A stretch of 64,000 nucleotides of DNA from an uncultured Lachnospiraceae bacterium (GCA_910576975.1 CAJTJY010000021.1:1-64000), one strand, 5' to 3'. Counted from the stretch's first letter, positions 32,328-41,923 are shown. The notes: generated from the sequence alone by a model not told the origin. Translations and numbers: made by a program.

Positions 32328-33221
32328 ATGAATCATTTAGATGAATTAGAAGCGGAAGCGATTTATATCATGCGTGAAGTCGCTGCAGAATGTGAAAAGC
32401 CAGTGATGTTATATTCCATTGGAAAAGACTCATCCGTAATGCTGCATTTGGCAATGAAGGCTTTTTATCCGGAGAAACCGCCTTTTCCGTTTCTGCATGT
32501 GAATACTACATGGAAGTTCCGGGAGATGATAGAGTTCCGTGATGATACGGCAAAGCAGCTTGGAATAGAGATGATAGAATATATCAATGAAGAAGGAATA
32601 CAACAAGGGATTAATCCCTTTGAACATGGTTCTTCTTATACAGACATTATGAAAACCCAGGCGCTCAAGCAAGCGCTTGACAAATATGGATTTACGGCAG
32701 CTTTTGGAGGCGGCAGGCGTGATGAGGAGAAATCAAGGGCGAAAGAACGAATCTTTTCTTTCCGTAATGAAAATCATGCCTGGGATCCAAAGAATCAGAG
32801 ACCAGAAATGTGGAAATTATTTAACACCCGTATTAAGAAAGGCGAGAGTATCCGCGTATTTCCATTGTCAAACTGGACAGAAAAAGATATTTGGCAGTAT
32901 ATCTCAAGGGAGAACATTCCCATTGTATCCTTGTATTTTGCAAAAGAACGTCCAGTCATAGAGCGAAACGGACAGTTGATCATGGTTGACGATGACCGGA
33001 TCAAGCTCCAGGATGGAGAGTCAGTGGAGATGAAGAAAGTGCGTTTCCGTACATTGGGATGCTATCCGCTGACAGGGGCGATGGAGTCGGAAGCAGATAC
33101 CTTGGATCAGATTATCGAGGAAACGTTGTCCTCCGTGGAATCGGAGCGGACAAGCCGCATCATTGATTCGGACGGCGGTGCGGCCAGTATGGAAAAAAGA
33201 AAGCGAGAGGGTTATTTCTAA
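32328..33221 (+). CDS. cysD: Sulfate adenylyltransferase subunit 2
   Basis: The 297-residue ATP-pyrophosphatase-type subunit makes adenosine 5'-phosphosulfate from ATP and sulfate together with CysN. Visible are the PP-loop 'MLYSIGKDSSVMLHLAMKAFYP', 'FLHVNTTWKFREMIEFRD', 'FGGGRRDEEKSRAKERIFSFR', and the C-terminal 'RTLGCYPLTGAMESEADTLDQIIEETL'. Start: ATG after AAAGGAGAAAATAA. The stop overlaps the next ATG by one base (TAATG), so it is translationally coupled to cysNC. No APS or PAPS reductase gene is nearby; a sulfotransferase is, so the product probably serves sulfation. Confidence 0.95.
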   Translation: MNHLDELEAEAIYIMREVAAECEKPVMLYSIGKDSSVMLHLAMKAFYPEKPPFPFLHVNTTWKFREMIEFRDDTAKQLGIEMIEYINEEGIQQGINPFEHGSSYTDIMKTQALKQALDKYGFTAAFGGGRRDEEKSRAKERIFSFRNENHAWDPKNQRPEMWKLFNTRIKKGESIRVFPLSNWTEKDIWQYISRENIPIVSLYFAKERPVIERNGQLIMVDDDRIKLQDGESVEMKKVRFRTLGCYPLTGAMESEADTLDQIIEETLSSVESERTSRIIDSDGGAASMEKRKREGYF

Positions 33222-35056
33222 TGAAGAATAATTTGTTGAAGTTTATTACCTGTGGAAGCGTGGACGACGGCAAATCTACGTTGATAGGGCATATGCTTTA
33301 TGATGCGAAGCTGATTTTTGCAGATCAGAAACGGGCGCTTGAGTTGGATTCCAAGGTGGGTTCCAGAGATGGGAAGATCGATTACTCTCTGCTTTTGGAT
33401 GGATTGATGGCGGAGCGGGAACAGGGAATTACGATTGATGTGGCGTATCGTTATTTTAGCACCGAAAACAGGAGCTTTATCGTGGCTGATACGCCGGGGC
33501 ACGAAGAATATACAAGAAGTATGGCGGTTGGGGCATCCTTTGCGTCACTTGCGGTGATTCTCGTAGATGCCAGCCAGGGCGTGTTAGTGCAGACCAGGCG
33601 CCACGCAAGGATCTGTTCCTTGATGTGGATCCGCCACTTTGTGTTTGCAATTAACAAGATGGATCTGGTGCATTACAATCAGATGAAGTTTAAGAAGATA
33701 GAGAAAGACATTAAGATTTTAATGGCAGAATTTGACTATGGGACGCTGCAGATTATTCCGGTATCGGCAACGGAAGGGGACAATATCACCAAACGCTCCG
33801 ATAAGATGGCATGGTACCAAAAAGGCACGCTGCTTGCCTATTTGGAAAATGTGGACGTTAGTCAAAAGGATGAAATGATGGCGTTTTCCATGCCCGTGCA
33901 GCGTGTGTGCAGACCGAACCATAACTTCCGCGGGTTCCAGGGACAAATCTCATCTGGGGAGATCTCAGTTGGAGACACGGTTACTGTAATGCCCAGCCGT
34001 GAGAAAGCCAAAGTAACGCAGATTTTTGAGGGTGATCAGGCAGTGGAACACAGCGGCAGAGGACACGCAGTGACCATTCAGCTTGATACGGAGATCGATA
34101 TTTCCAGAGGATGCGTCATTGAGCGTGATTATGAATTGAGCGTCGGCAGCATGATGGCGGTCTCCTTGTTGTGGATGGATGATAACAGCCTGGTATCAGG
34201 CAGGAATTTCTGGCTGAAAATCGGAACCCAGATGATTTCTGCCACGGTGATGAATATCAAGTATAAGATTGATGTTAATTCCGGCGCAGAAGTGTATGCG
34301 GACGCTATTTATAAGAATGAGATTGCATTCTGTGAAATTTCAGTGGGCAGCAATATTGTGTTTGACCGTTTCGAAAATAACAGAGAACTAGGATCCCTGA
34401 TTTTAATTGACCGTATCACTAATATGACGTCTGCGTGCGGCGTCGTGATGTATCCGCTTACCAGAGGCGGAAACCTTACTTGGCAGGATACCGATATTAC
34501 GAGGCAGATGCGGGAGAACAGCTTGGAACAGAAAGCGGTGACCGTATGGATGACGGGATTATCCGGCGCAGGCAAATCTGTTTTGTCAAATGAGGTCGAA
34601 AAACGCCTGTTTGCCAAGGGCAAGCATACGATGCTTCTGGACGGCGACAATGTCCGCATGGGCCTCAATAAAAACTTGGGCTTTACGGAGGAAGACAGGA
34701 TTGAAAATATCCGCAGAATTGCAGAAGTAAGCAAGCTGATGAATGAATCTGGCCTGATTGTGCTGACGGCGTTTATCTCTCCGTACCGCCTGGACCGTAG
34801 AAATGCAAAAGAGATCATCGGAGAAGACAGCTTCGTGGAAGTTTATGTGAGCACGCCGCTAGAGGAATGTGAGAAACGTGATGTCAAAGGGCTGTATCAG
34901 AAAGCAAGAGCAGGAAAGATTCCTAATTTTACTGGAATAACCAGTCAGTATGAGGAACCAGAACATCCAGATATCATTGTAGATACCAGCAAGCATACGC
35001 TCGAAGAATGTGCGGAGATTATACTAGAAGGTTTGAAACCTTATTTAGGAGAGTAA
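33221..35056 (+). CDS. cysNC: Bifunctional sulfate adenylyltransferase GTPase subunit / adenylylsulfate kinase
   Basis: The 611-residue fusion has an EF-Tu-like GTPase part: G1 'GSVDDGKSTLIGHML' at about residues 12-26, G3 'DTPGHEEY', and G4 'NKMD'. Beta-barrel domains run to about residue 430. An APS kinase domain follows, with P-loop 'GLSGAGKSVLSNEVEKRL' near 445 and 'LLDGDNVRMGLNKNLGFTEEDRIENIRR', and it ends in 'DIIVDTSKHTLEECAEII'. Together with CysD it converts sulfate to PAPS. It overlaps cysD by one base, and the sulfotransferase gene follows after 2 bases. This NodQ-like fusion is the form used when PAPS is wanted as sulfate donor. Confidence 0.95.
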   Translation: MKNNLLKFITCGSVDDGKSTLIGHMLYDAKLIFADQKRALELDSKVGSRDGKIDYSLLLDGLMAEREQGITIDVAYRYFSTENRSFIVADTPGHEEYTRSMAVGASFASLAVILVDASQGVLVQTRRHARICSLMWIRHFVFAINKMDLVHYNQMKFKKIEKDIKILMAEFDYGTLQIIPVSATEGDNITKRSDKMAWYQKGTLLAYLENVDVSQKDEMMAFSMPVQRVCRPNHNFRGFQGQISSGEISVGDTVTVMPSREKAKVTQIFEGDQAVEHSGRGHAVTIQLDTEIDISRGCVIERDYELSVGSMMAVSLLWMDDNSLVSGRNFWLKIGTQMISATVMNIKYKIDVNSGAEVYADAIYKNEIAFCEISVGSNIVFDRFENNRELGSLILIDRITNMTSACGVVMYPLTRGGNLTWQDTDITRQMRENSLEQKAVTVWMTGLSGAGKSVLSNEVEKRLFAKGKHTMLLDGDNVRMGLNKNLGFTEEDRIENIRRIAEVSKLMNESGLIVLTAFISPYRLDRRNAKEIIGEDSFVEVYVSTPLEECEKRDVKGLYQKARAGKIPNFTGITSQYEEPEHPDIIVDTSKHTLEECAEIILEGLKPYLGE

Positions 35057-35058
35057 AT

Positions 35059-36237
35059 ATGGCAACTGTATATCTATGTATTGGAACGCAGAAAACGGGA
35101 ACGACTTTTCTGCAAGAGTTTATGAGGCGCAACGAAAAAGCGCTTAAAAAGCAGGGGTATTGTTATCCGAAGTTTGAGCTAGGCATCAATGGCATGAAGA
35201 ATAGGAACGCCTATTTTCTTGTGCATCATTCTAAGCTTGGCAATAAGGAGGCATGCCAGAAAGAGGAGGCAGAGTTCAAGCGTATTGCTTATAGCAAAAT
35301 TAAGGAGCTTTCGAAAGAATTTCCAAATATCGTTTTGTCGGATGAAAACATTTGGTATGGTTGTAAGAGAAAAGGGTTTTGGACAGAGGTATTAGACGAG
35401 TTCCATAATATTGGATGCGAGGTCAAAGTGATCGTTTACCTTCGGCGTCAGGATCAAGTGATAGAATCGTTATGGAAACAGCGTCTAAAAGGCATGGCTT
35501 GTGATACGTTTAGTTTTAGCGAGTTTTGTGAAAGAGGAAGCGGTTGGTTTCCGTTGGATTATTTTCAACACTGCACGAATATTGCAGAAGCTGTAGGCAG
35601 AGAGAACCTGACAGTCCGGATTTATGAAAGAGGACAGTTTGAAGGCGCAGAGCAGTCTTTGCTTTCCGATTATTTACAGACGATTAATGTGGAGCTCACA
35701 AAAGATTTTGATCGCGGAAAAACGGGAGCTAATTATAGCTTAAACGGGAATTTTATTGAGATGAAACGCATTATGAACGGCGTGCCAAGGTACAAGCAGA
35801 TGCATAATTTTATGCGGGGACCTATCGTGGCGGCAAGCGTGCATCAGGAACAAATGGAACCGCTTGAAAAGACCAGCGTGTTTTCTTATGAGGATTTGGT
35901 AAAGTTTATGTCCAGATTTGATGAGAGCAATCGGAAAGTAGCTGTGGAGTTTTTAGGCAGAGAGGAGGGCGTCTTGTTCCGGGAACCGTTAAAGGAGCTT
36001 CCCGTGTGGGAAGTAAAACAAGAGACCATGTATCGTGACATGATGGTCTTTATGACGGAAATGTTCTGTGAGCAGCAGAAGCAAATCGAGATGCTGACAC
36101 AGAAACTGAATGATTTGTCAAAAAATGTTAATTCTGTCAATGGAGAAATGAAAAACACGCAGAAAGAATTAAAATCTATAAATAGCAGCTTGATCTTACG
36201 AGGATACCGAAAGGTAAAAAATGCAATAAAGAAATAG
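35059..36237 (+). CDS. PAPS-dependent sulfotransferase-like protein
   Basis: The ATG at 35059 lies 2 bases after the cysNC stop, behind TTAGGAGAGTAAAT. The 392-residue protein begins with a strand and the 5'-phosphosulfate loop 'LCIGTQKTGTTFLQEFMRRN' (K12-T-G-T-T). The 3'-phosphate site is likely 'VIVYLRRQDQVIESLWKQRL', with an arginine and a serine in the expected positions. The C-terminus has a coiled-coil helix ('QKQIEMLTQKLNDLSKNVNS') and a basic tail. The acceptor is not evident from sequence; the surrounding envelope genes suggest a surface glycan or glycolipid. Operon position strongly supports use of the PAPS made by cysD/cysNC. Confidence 0.82.
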   Translation: MATVYLCIGTQKTGTTFLQEFMRRNEKALKKQGYCYPKFELGINGMKNRNAYFLVHHSKLGNKEACQKEEAEFKRIAYSKIKELSKEFPNIVLSDENIWYGCKRKGFWTEVLDEFHNIGCEVKVIVYLRRQDQVIESLWKQRLKGMACDTFSFSEFCERGSGWFPLDYFQHCTNIAEAVGRENLTVRIYERGQFEGAEQSLLSDYLQTINVELTKDFDRGKTGANYSLNGNFIEMKRIMNGVPRYKQMHNFMRGPIVAASVHQEQMEPLEKTSVFSYEDLVKFMSRFDESNRKVAVEFLGREEGVLFREPLKELPVWEVKQETMYRDMMVFMTEMFCEQQKQIEMLTQKLNDLSKNVNSVNGEMKNTQKELKSINSSLILRGYRKVKNAIKK

Positions 36238-36247
36238 AGGAAGAGGT

Positions 36248-36937
36248 ATGGGAAAGGCAACGGTATTGGTTGTTGAAGATGAGTTAAAGCTGCTGAAAAC
36301 ATTGTCTGATTACCTTGTCATAAATAATTATAAGGTCTATCAGGCGTCAGACGGTTTGAATGGGATTCAGAAATATACCGCCCATAGAGAAGAAATCGAC
36401 CTTGTGCTCTTGGACGTCATGCTTCCGTTCGTAGACGGTTATGAGGTTCTTAAGCAGATCCGCCTCTCTTCCGATGTGCCTGTGATTATGCTTACGGCAA
36501 AGGAAGAGGTGGAGGATCAGCTTAAGGGATTTTCCTGCGGCGCAGACGATTATATTATTAAGCCTTATACGCTCTCTGTGGTGAAGATGCATATTGAGGC
36601 AGTCTTGAAGCGGTTCGGGCGCAGGCAGGATATCCTTTATGCAGGGGACATTCGGATTGAAGTGAATTCCAAAAAAATATACGTCAAAAATGTGTTTGTT
36701 GAAACAACGCCTAAAGAGTTCGAATTGTTACATATGCTGGTAAGGAATCAGGGAAAGGTTCTCACCAGGGATTCTATTTTAGACAATGTATGGGGATATC
36801 ATTATGCGGGAGATGTGCGTACTATTGACACACTGGTGAAGCAGCTTCGGAAAAAAATGGGAGATCTCTCTTATATACGCACAGTATACGGCGTGGGTTA
36901 TTGTTTTGAGGTAGCAGGATATGATAAGGCATATTAA
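36248..36937 (+). CDS. OmpR/PhoB-family response regulator
   Basis: The 229-residue regulator has a receiver domain ('VLVVEDELKLLKTLSDYL', phospho-aspartate in 'LVLLDVMLPFVDGYEVL', 'VIMLTAKEE', 'GADDYIIKPY') and a winged-helix output domain ('TPKEFELLHMLVRNQGKVLTRDSILDNVWGY', 'VDTLVKQLRKKMG', 'IRTVYGVGY'). It begins 10 bases after the sulfotransferase gene and overlaps the kinase gene by 17 bases, so all may be one transcript. It may control the sulfation operon; no binding site can be named. Confidence 0.93.
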   Translation: MGKATVLVVEDELKLLKTLSDYLVINNYKVYQASDGLNGIQKYTAHREEIDLVLLDVMLPFVDGYEVLKQIRLSSDVPVIMLTAKEEVEDQLKGFSCGADDYIIKPYTLSVVKMHIEAVLKRFGRRQDILYAGDIRIEVNSKKIYVKNVFVETTPKEFELLHMLVRNQGKVLTRDSILDNVWGYHYAGDVRTIDTLVKQLRKKMGDLSYIRTVYGVGYCFEVAGYDKAY

Positions 36938-38348
36938 CATCAAATTCTTTTTGTCGCAGTGGTTTTTTTTGGTTCTTATGGCAGCTTGCGGCGTTCTGTG
37001 TTATCAAATTTTTTTTCCCATCTATTATGAGTATGTTAAAAATGCCCAGGTCCTTGATGCCTATATGGACATTGAGGATCTGGATTTGGCACATCTTGAC
37101 GATTATTCAGTATTTGTTGATTACGAGGAAATGGGGCTTGCCTTTACGATTGCCGATGCAGATATGAATCCGGTTTATACCACTCGTGGAGATTCTGAGT
37201 ATGCCGTGTATCGTAACATAGAAATGAAGCGATCTGATTTTTCTAAATCTGTTGAAATTATAAAACGAAACAGCAGGCAGAGAGAAGTGACAAAGCTGCG
37301 CATGATATTGACGCAGGACGGCATAGATTATTATATTGCTATCAAAGAAAATATTCATGGTTCCGCAGGGGGTGAAGCGTCGCAGCGGTTTTTGATCATT
37401 GTATTTCTTTCAATCTTTGCTTTAGGAAGTATTGTGCTTCTGATCTTTTCCGGCTATTTGACAAACCCGATTATAAAGCTTACAAAAGTTGCAGGGCAGA
37501 TTGCGGAGCGGGATTTCAGTCAAAAGGCAAGCGAGAGGCATGGATTGCTTGGGCTTAATGTACTAGCAGAAAATATAAACCGCATTTCGGAACAGTTTGA
37601 ACAGAGTATTGGGCAAGTGGATGAGACCAGGGATTGCCAGCTTCGGCAGAACATGCGCCAGGAGCGTATGGAAAAATTGCAGAAACAGTTTATTGCCAAT
37701 GTCTCTCATGAGCTGAAAACGCCATTGACGGTGATTTCTAGTCAGGCAGAAATGATTGCATATGTTGGTGAAGAGGAGAGAAAGGCTTATTTAGCCTCAA
37801 TTTTAGAAGAGGTTGATAAAATGTCAAGCCTGGTAAGCGGATTGCTGAATACGACTGTGATGGAACATCATATGGATAATATGCTACAGAAAGAACTAGA
37901 CATGAAAGAAGTCATGGAGTATATTATTTTAAAATATGACGGTTTGGCAAAAAAGAAAAAACTTCACATGGATGCTTTCTTGTCGGAAGACTGCATGATA
38001 TGGGGAGATCGTGAATATGTGGAGCAAGCGGTAAACAACTATATGATGAATGCTTTTGAGCATACGGAAATCGGAGGCAGTATTCGTGTGACTTTGCGCA
38101 GAGAGCAGGGGGTGGTCCGCGTGGCTGTCTTTAACACGGGAAAACAAATCCCTACGGGGGAATTAATGCATATTTGGAGCGGATTTTATACAAGGAGTCA
38201 GAAAGGGACCAACGTGTCTTCCCATGCAGGCTTGGGATTGTATATCGTACAAAGCGTTGTGACGATGCATCATGGAAAATGCGGTGTGGAAAATCTTCCA
38301 GAAGGCGTAGAATTTTGGTTTGCCATTCCAGCAGCAAAGGTAAAATAG
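36921..38348 (+). CDS. Sensor histidine kinase
   Basis: The 475-residue membrane kinase has two membrane segments (about residues 8-30 and 155-178) around an extracytoplasmic sensor of about 120 residues, then a HAMP-type linker ('LTNPIIKLTKVAGQIAERDF'). The phospho-accepting histidine is in 'FIANVSHELKTPLTVISSQAEM', and the ATP-binding domain has 'VNNYMMNAFEHTEIGG', 'VFNTGKQIP' and 'SHAGLGLYIVQSVV'. It is the cognate kinase of the regulator at 36248, with overlapping genes. The extracytoplasmic domain is not of a type I can name. Confidence 0.92.
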   Translation: MIRHINIKFFLSQWFFLVLMAACGVLCYQIFFPIYYEYVKNAQVLDAYMDIEDLDLAHLDDYSVFVDYEEMGLAFTIADADMNPVYTTRGDSEYAVYRNIEMKRSDFSKSVEIIKRNSRQREVTKLRMILTQDGIDYYIAIKENIHGSAGGEASQRFLIIVFLSIFALGSIVLLIFSGYLTNPIIKLTKVAGQIAERDFSQKASERHGLLGLNVLAENINRISEQFEQSIGQVDETRDCQLRQNMRQERMEKLQKQFIANVSHELKTPLTVISSQAEMIAYVGEEERKAYLASILEEVDKMSSLVSGLLNTTVMEHHMDNMLQKELDMKEVMEYIILKYDGLAKKKKLHMDAFLSEDCMIWGDREYVEQAVNNYMMNAFEHTEIGGSIRVTLRREQGVVRVAVFNTGKQIPTGELMHIWSGFYTRSQKGTNVSSHAGLGLYIVQSVVTMHHGKCGVENLPEGVEFWFAIPAAKVK

Positions 38349-38551
38349 TTCTTAAAAAGACAAGGGCTTGAGGGACGCCTTATAGTATTTGTCATCTATA
38401 TTCGTAGGGCGTCCGACTACATTTTATGGTAATAACAATGTATAAAAATTCAATAAACTTTGTGAAAAATTTATTTTTTTGAAATGTATCACTTGATTTC
38501 CATGTGGACAAGTGGTATATTGGTTTAAAATTAAACTATGAGGTGGCGCAG

Positions 38552-39004
38552 ATGGACTGGATGCTTGAAGGTCTTTTGCAGGGAACGCAGTTTCAGAAAC
38601 TCTACAACCGCAAAATCGAGGAACTGCGCAAAACATACAATCTTAGAAAAGTGGATGTTGATATCTTATATTTTCTTTTTAAATCAGGGGAGCATAATAC
38701 ATCAAAGGATATCTGTGATCTTAATTTGTTTAACAAAGGGCATATTTCACAGTCTGTCGGGCGTATGGTGAGGCAGCAGGTGATTTATATCGTGCAGGAT
38801 CAGGAAGACCGCAGGTGTATGCATATTATGCTGACTGACCGTGCAGTGGAGATTGTTGAGAAGATTACTGCGCTTCGCGAGCAAATGTATAATATTATTT
38901 TAAAGGGAGTCACAGATGAAGAACGCCATGTGCTTCTTCAAGTATCCCGTAAAGTAAATGCCAATGTTAAGGACGCCCTGGGAAATCTGGAAATATTATC
39001 ATAG
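38552..39004 (+). CDS. MarR-family transcriptional regulator
   Basis: The ATG at 38552, behind TGAGGTGGCGCAG, gives a normal 150-residue MarR protein; a GTG at 38504 would add 16 unlikely residues. The winged helix is in 'VDVDILYFLFKSGEHNTSKDICDLNLFNKGHISQSVGRMVRQQVIYIVQDQEDRRCMHIMLTDRAVEI', and dimerisation helices sit at both ends. It stands 24 bases before the citrate synthase gene, so it may regulate it, but its ligand is unknown. Confidence 0.85.
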   Translation: MDWMLEGLLQGTQFQKLYNRKIEELRKTYNLRKVDVDILYFLFKSGEHNTSKDICDLNLFNKGHISQSVGRMVRQQVIYIVQDQEDRRCMHIMLTDRAVEIVEKITALREQMYNIILKGVTDEERHVLLQVSRKVNANVKDALGNLEILS

Positions 39005-39028
39005 ATGAAATCAGACAGGAGGTAATAT

Positions 39029-40372
39029 ATGCGGAATGAAGATGAATTAATGAATTATGCCATACGGCAGGAAGCAGTTTGCAGGAAAAATGACGGTATT
39101 TCCGATAAATTATTTGAAGAATATGGAGTAAACCGGGGATTGCGTGACATGAATGGAAAGGGAGTGCTGACAGGTCTTACCACGATTTCCAAGATTGTGT
39201 CTTTTGCAGATGTGGACGGGGTGAAGACGCCTTGTGACGGACAGCTCTGGTATCGTGGATATAATGTGCAGAACCTTGTAAGGCATATTGGAGATAATGG
39301 GTATGGATTTGAGAAAATTGCATATCTGCTGTTGTTTGGAGAGATGCCCAACGCAGATGAATTGCAGGAATTCTCCAGGATTATGGCACAGAGCCGGACG
39401 CTGCCAACGAATTTTACAAGAGACGTTATCATGAAAGCAGCCACCAAAGATATTATGAATTCTATGACAAGAAGCATTCTGACGCTGGGGTCTTATGATA
39501 ATCAGTTAAATTCACCGGAAGTTGTAACCAACAGCCTGCGCCAGTGTATTGAATTGATCAGCATTTTCCCGATGCTTGCAGTTTATGCGTATCATGCATA
39601 TAATCATTACGAAAATGATGACAGCATGTATATTCACCGCCCAGAGGCGGGATTGTCTGCAGCGGAAAATTTGTTGATGATGCTGCGGCCGGATAAAGGC
39701 TACAGCAAGCTTGAGGCCAAAGTGCTGGACGTGGCATTGATTCTTCATATGGAGCATGGAGGGGGAAACAATTCTACATTTACTACGAGGGTGGTGACTT
39801 CTTCTGGGTCAGATACGTATTCTTCGATCGCTGCGGCTATGTCTTCTCTCAAAGGTCCGAAACACGGTGGGGCGAATATCAAGGTTATGGAGATGATGGA
39901 GAATATTCGGGCGAATATCAAGGATGTTCATGATAAAGAGGAAATTGAAGCATATTTGGAAAAGATCCTTTCAGGGGAAGCGTTTGACCATAAGGGATTG
40001 ATTTATGGCATGGGTCATGCGGTGTATTCTTTATCAGATCCAAGAGAACGTGTATTTAAGAGCTATGTAGAAAAACTTGCCGTGGCAAAGGGTAAGGAAG
40101 ATGACATGTTCTTGTATAATAGCATTGAGGAGTTGGCGCCCAAGCTGATTGCCGGGGAACGTAAAATATTTAAGGGAGTGAGCCCTAACGTAGATTTTTA
40201 CAGTGGGTTTGTATATGAAATGCTGGGCATTCCACGGGAATTATATACGGCGATTTTTGCCATAGCCCGAATTGTAGGCTGGAGCGCGCATCGCATGGAA
40301 GAGCTGATTGGCATGAATAAGATTATCCGTCCGGCTTATATGAGTGTAATGGAAGAAAAAGAAATGCCTTGA
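39029..40372 (+). CDS. Citrate synthase (citrate/2-methylcitrate synthase family)
   Basis: The 447-residue enzyme condenses oxaloacetate with acetyl-CoA. The active-site blocks are present: 'LILHMEHGGGNNSTFTTRVVTSSGSDTYSSIAAAMSSLKGPKHGGAN' with the first two histidines, 'GLIYGMGHAVYSLSDPRERV' with the second active histidine, and 'SPNVDFYSGFVYEMLGIP' with the catalytic aspartate. The N-terminus 'GLRDMNGKGVLTGLT' and 'LWYRGYNVQNLV' are typical of the clostridial subfamily. Start after ACAGGAGGTAATAT. In this type of anaerobe it feeds glutamate synthesis rather than a full cycle; that is inference. Closed by the hairpin at 40417. Confidence 0.92.
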   Translation: MRNEDELMNYAIRQEAVCRKNDGISDKLFEEYGVNRGLRDMNGKGVLTGLTTISKIVSFADVDGVKTPCDGQLWYRGYNVQNLVRHIGDNGYGFEKIAYLLLFGEMPNADELQEFSRIMAQSRTLPTNFTRDVIMKAATKDIMNSMTRSILTLGSYDNQLNSPEVVTNSLRQCIELISIFPMLAVYAYHAYNHYENDDSMYIHRPEAGLSAAENLLMMLRPDKGYSKLEAKVLDVALILHMEHGGGNNSTFTTRVVTSSGSDTYSSIAAAMSSLKGPKHGGANIKVMEMMENIRANIKDVHDKEEIEAYLEKILSGEAFDHKGLIYGMGHAVYSLSDPRERVFKSYVEKLAVAKGKEDDMFLYNSIEELAPKLIAGERKIFKGVSPNVDFYSGFVYEMLGIPRELYTAIFAIARIVGWSAHRMEELIGMNKIIRPAYMSVMEEKEMP

Positions 40373-40416
40373 TAAGTTTGGAACTATAAAGGGAGTTTTA
40401 TAGGAAATAAGCGAAA

Positions 40417-40460
40417 ATGACCGCAATCCCAGTAATATGCTGGAGTGCGGTCATTCTTAA
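40417..40460. terminator. Hairpin after citrate synthase
   Basis: ATGACCGCA (40417-40425) pairs with TGCGGTCAT (40446-40454) around a 20-base loop, followed by TCTTAAAATT, a modest T-tract. Confidence 0.65.
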
Positions 40461-40469
40461 AATTACCGA

Positions 40470-40580
40470 AAGGTATGCCTTATGGGCCCCACGTTATGGC
40501 GATGAGGCCGGTTTCGCAAGGCATACCCTCTGTTGGGCATCGCTTCATGGCGATGCGGCTGCTTTGCAAGACATGATTTC
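40470..40580 (+). promoter_or_regulatory. Structured leader before the SDR gene
   Basis: GGTATGCCTT (40471-40480) is mirrored by AAGGCATACC (40519-40528). A second hairpin CATCGC/GCGATG lies at about 40539-40556. The phrases ATGGCGATG and GCATCGC recur, so part of it looks like a short repeat. GAAAGGAGCACC before the SDR ATG gives a good ribosome site. Role unknown. Confidence 0.35.
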
Positions 40581-40600
40581 CAGGAAAGGAGCACCTATTT

Positions 40601-41335
40601 ATGAAACCAGAAATTGCTTTTATCAGCGGAGCCTCCCGGGGAGTGGGGCGCGCCATCGCTGTAGAATTTGCCCGGGCGGGCATCTCGCTTGCTGTCAATT
40701 GTAGGCAGTCTGTCGAGGAACTAGAGCGGCTTGCACAAGAAATCCGCAGTAAGTTTCATGTTCCCTGCGTAACACTGGCAGGAGATGTGGGAGATGAAGA
40801 TTTTGTAAAAAAGGCGTTTGACACTGTGCGGCGGGAATTGGGCGTTGTCACGATCCTTGTAAACAATGCCGGGGTCTCTCATGTCGGCTTATTGTCGGAT
40901 ATGAGCCTGACAGAATGGAACCAGGTGATTCAAACCAATCTGACTTCGCTGTTTTGTTGTTGCAAATATGCCGTTCCCCCGATGGTCCGCAACCAGCATG
41001 GAAAGATTATCAATATCTCTTCGGTATGGGGCAGCAGTGGCGCCTCCTGCGAGGTGGCTTATTCTGCATCCAAGGGAGGCGTCAATGCGTTCACCCGGGC
41101 GCTTGCCAAAGAGCTTGCCCCCAGCCGTATTATGGTGAATGCTATTGCCTGCGGCGTGATTGACACTCAAATGAACCAGTGTTTTTCCGAAGACGAACGA
41201 CGGCAGCTTGCAGAAGAGATTCCTGCTGGGCGTTTTGGAATGCCTGAGGAAGCGGCAGCCCTTGCCCTATCGCTAGTCAATGCACCCTCTTATCTGACTG
41301 GCCAGGTGATCACGCTCGACGGTGGATGGCAGTGA
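40601..41335 (+). CDS. Short-chain dehydrogenase/reductase
   Basis: The 244-residue NAD(P)-dependent reductase has the Rossmann motif 'FISGASRGVGRAIAVEFARAG', 'LVNNAGVSHVG', the catalytic serine in 'INISSVWGSSGASCEV' and the Y-x3-K in 'AYSASKGGVNAFTRAL', and ends 'YLTGQVITLDGGW'. It is FabG-like, but it stands alone and not in a fatty-acid cluster. The 'SVWGSSGASCEVAYSASKGG' block reminds me of the SDR group assigned as elongation factor P 5-aminopentanone reductase (YmfI), which is possible but unproven. Confidence 0.88.
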   Translation: MKPEIAFISGASRGVGRAIAVEFARAGISLAVNCRQSVEELERLAQEIRSKFHVPCVTLAGDVGDEDFVKKAFDTVRRELGVVTILVNNAGVSHVGLLSDMSLTEWNQVIQTNLTSLFCCCKYAVPPMVRNQHGKIINISSVWGSSGASCEVAYSASKGGVNAFTRALAKELAPSRIMVNAIACGVIDTQMNQCFSEDERRQLAEEIPAGRFGMPEEAAALALSLVNAPSYLTGQVITLDGGWQ

Positions 41336-41459
41336 GATTCATGTTTGTGAATTATATCTGAATTGTGAGTGAGATTTGCCCATTTCTATAATTTTCTTAG
41401 TTTTTTTGCGTAGAATATGAATAGTATCTTTACAATTTTCAACAAAAGAGGACTATTTT

Positions 41460-41818
41460 ATGAAATTTTCTACCCGACTGGAAAATCTTTTGGATGAGCG
41501 CAATCTAAGCCAGAAATCTTTTGCCACGGAGCTGAATATCGCCCCTCTACGTTAAATGGATATCTGCGCAGAGGACGGGAGCCGGATTATGAAACCCTGA
41601 TCAGCATTGCAAAATATTTTAAAGTATCGATTGATTATTTGCTGGGTGTTACTAATATCAGAAATCCTTATCTAGCCAATGGATGTTATGATGATAAAGA
41701 GGAAGATTTGTTGGAGACGTATCGCTCGCTTGGTCCCCATGAGCAAATCTATCTGTTGAAACAAGCTCATATTTATCATGGTCAAAATTTAGATTATTTC
41801 ACCCCTAAAAAGAAATAG
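41460..41818 (+). pseudogene. XRE-family regulator with a frameshift
   Basis: From the ATG at 41460 (after AAAAGAGGACTATTTT) the frame reads 'KFSTRLENLLDERNLSQKSFATELNIAP' and stops at TAA 41553. The normal continuation 'TLNGYLRRGREPDYETLISIAKYFKVSIDYLLGV' and a helical tail up to TAG 41816 is in another frame. A small deletion in CCCCTCTACG has broken the gene. Its layout is the same as the intact paralogue at 41924, so the pair is a tandem duplication of which one copy has died. Confidence 0.8.
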
Positions 41819-41923
41819 TATATCCAAAGCGCATTCCTTTATGCTCAATATGAGTATTTTTACTGATATTGGACATAATTCGATTAAAATAAAAGATATT
41901 ATTTTATGAATGGAGGCGTCTTT

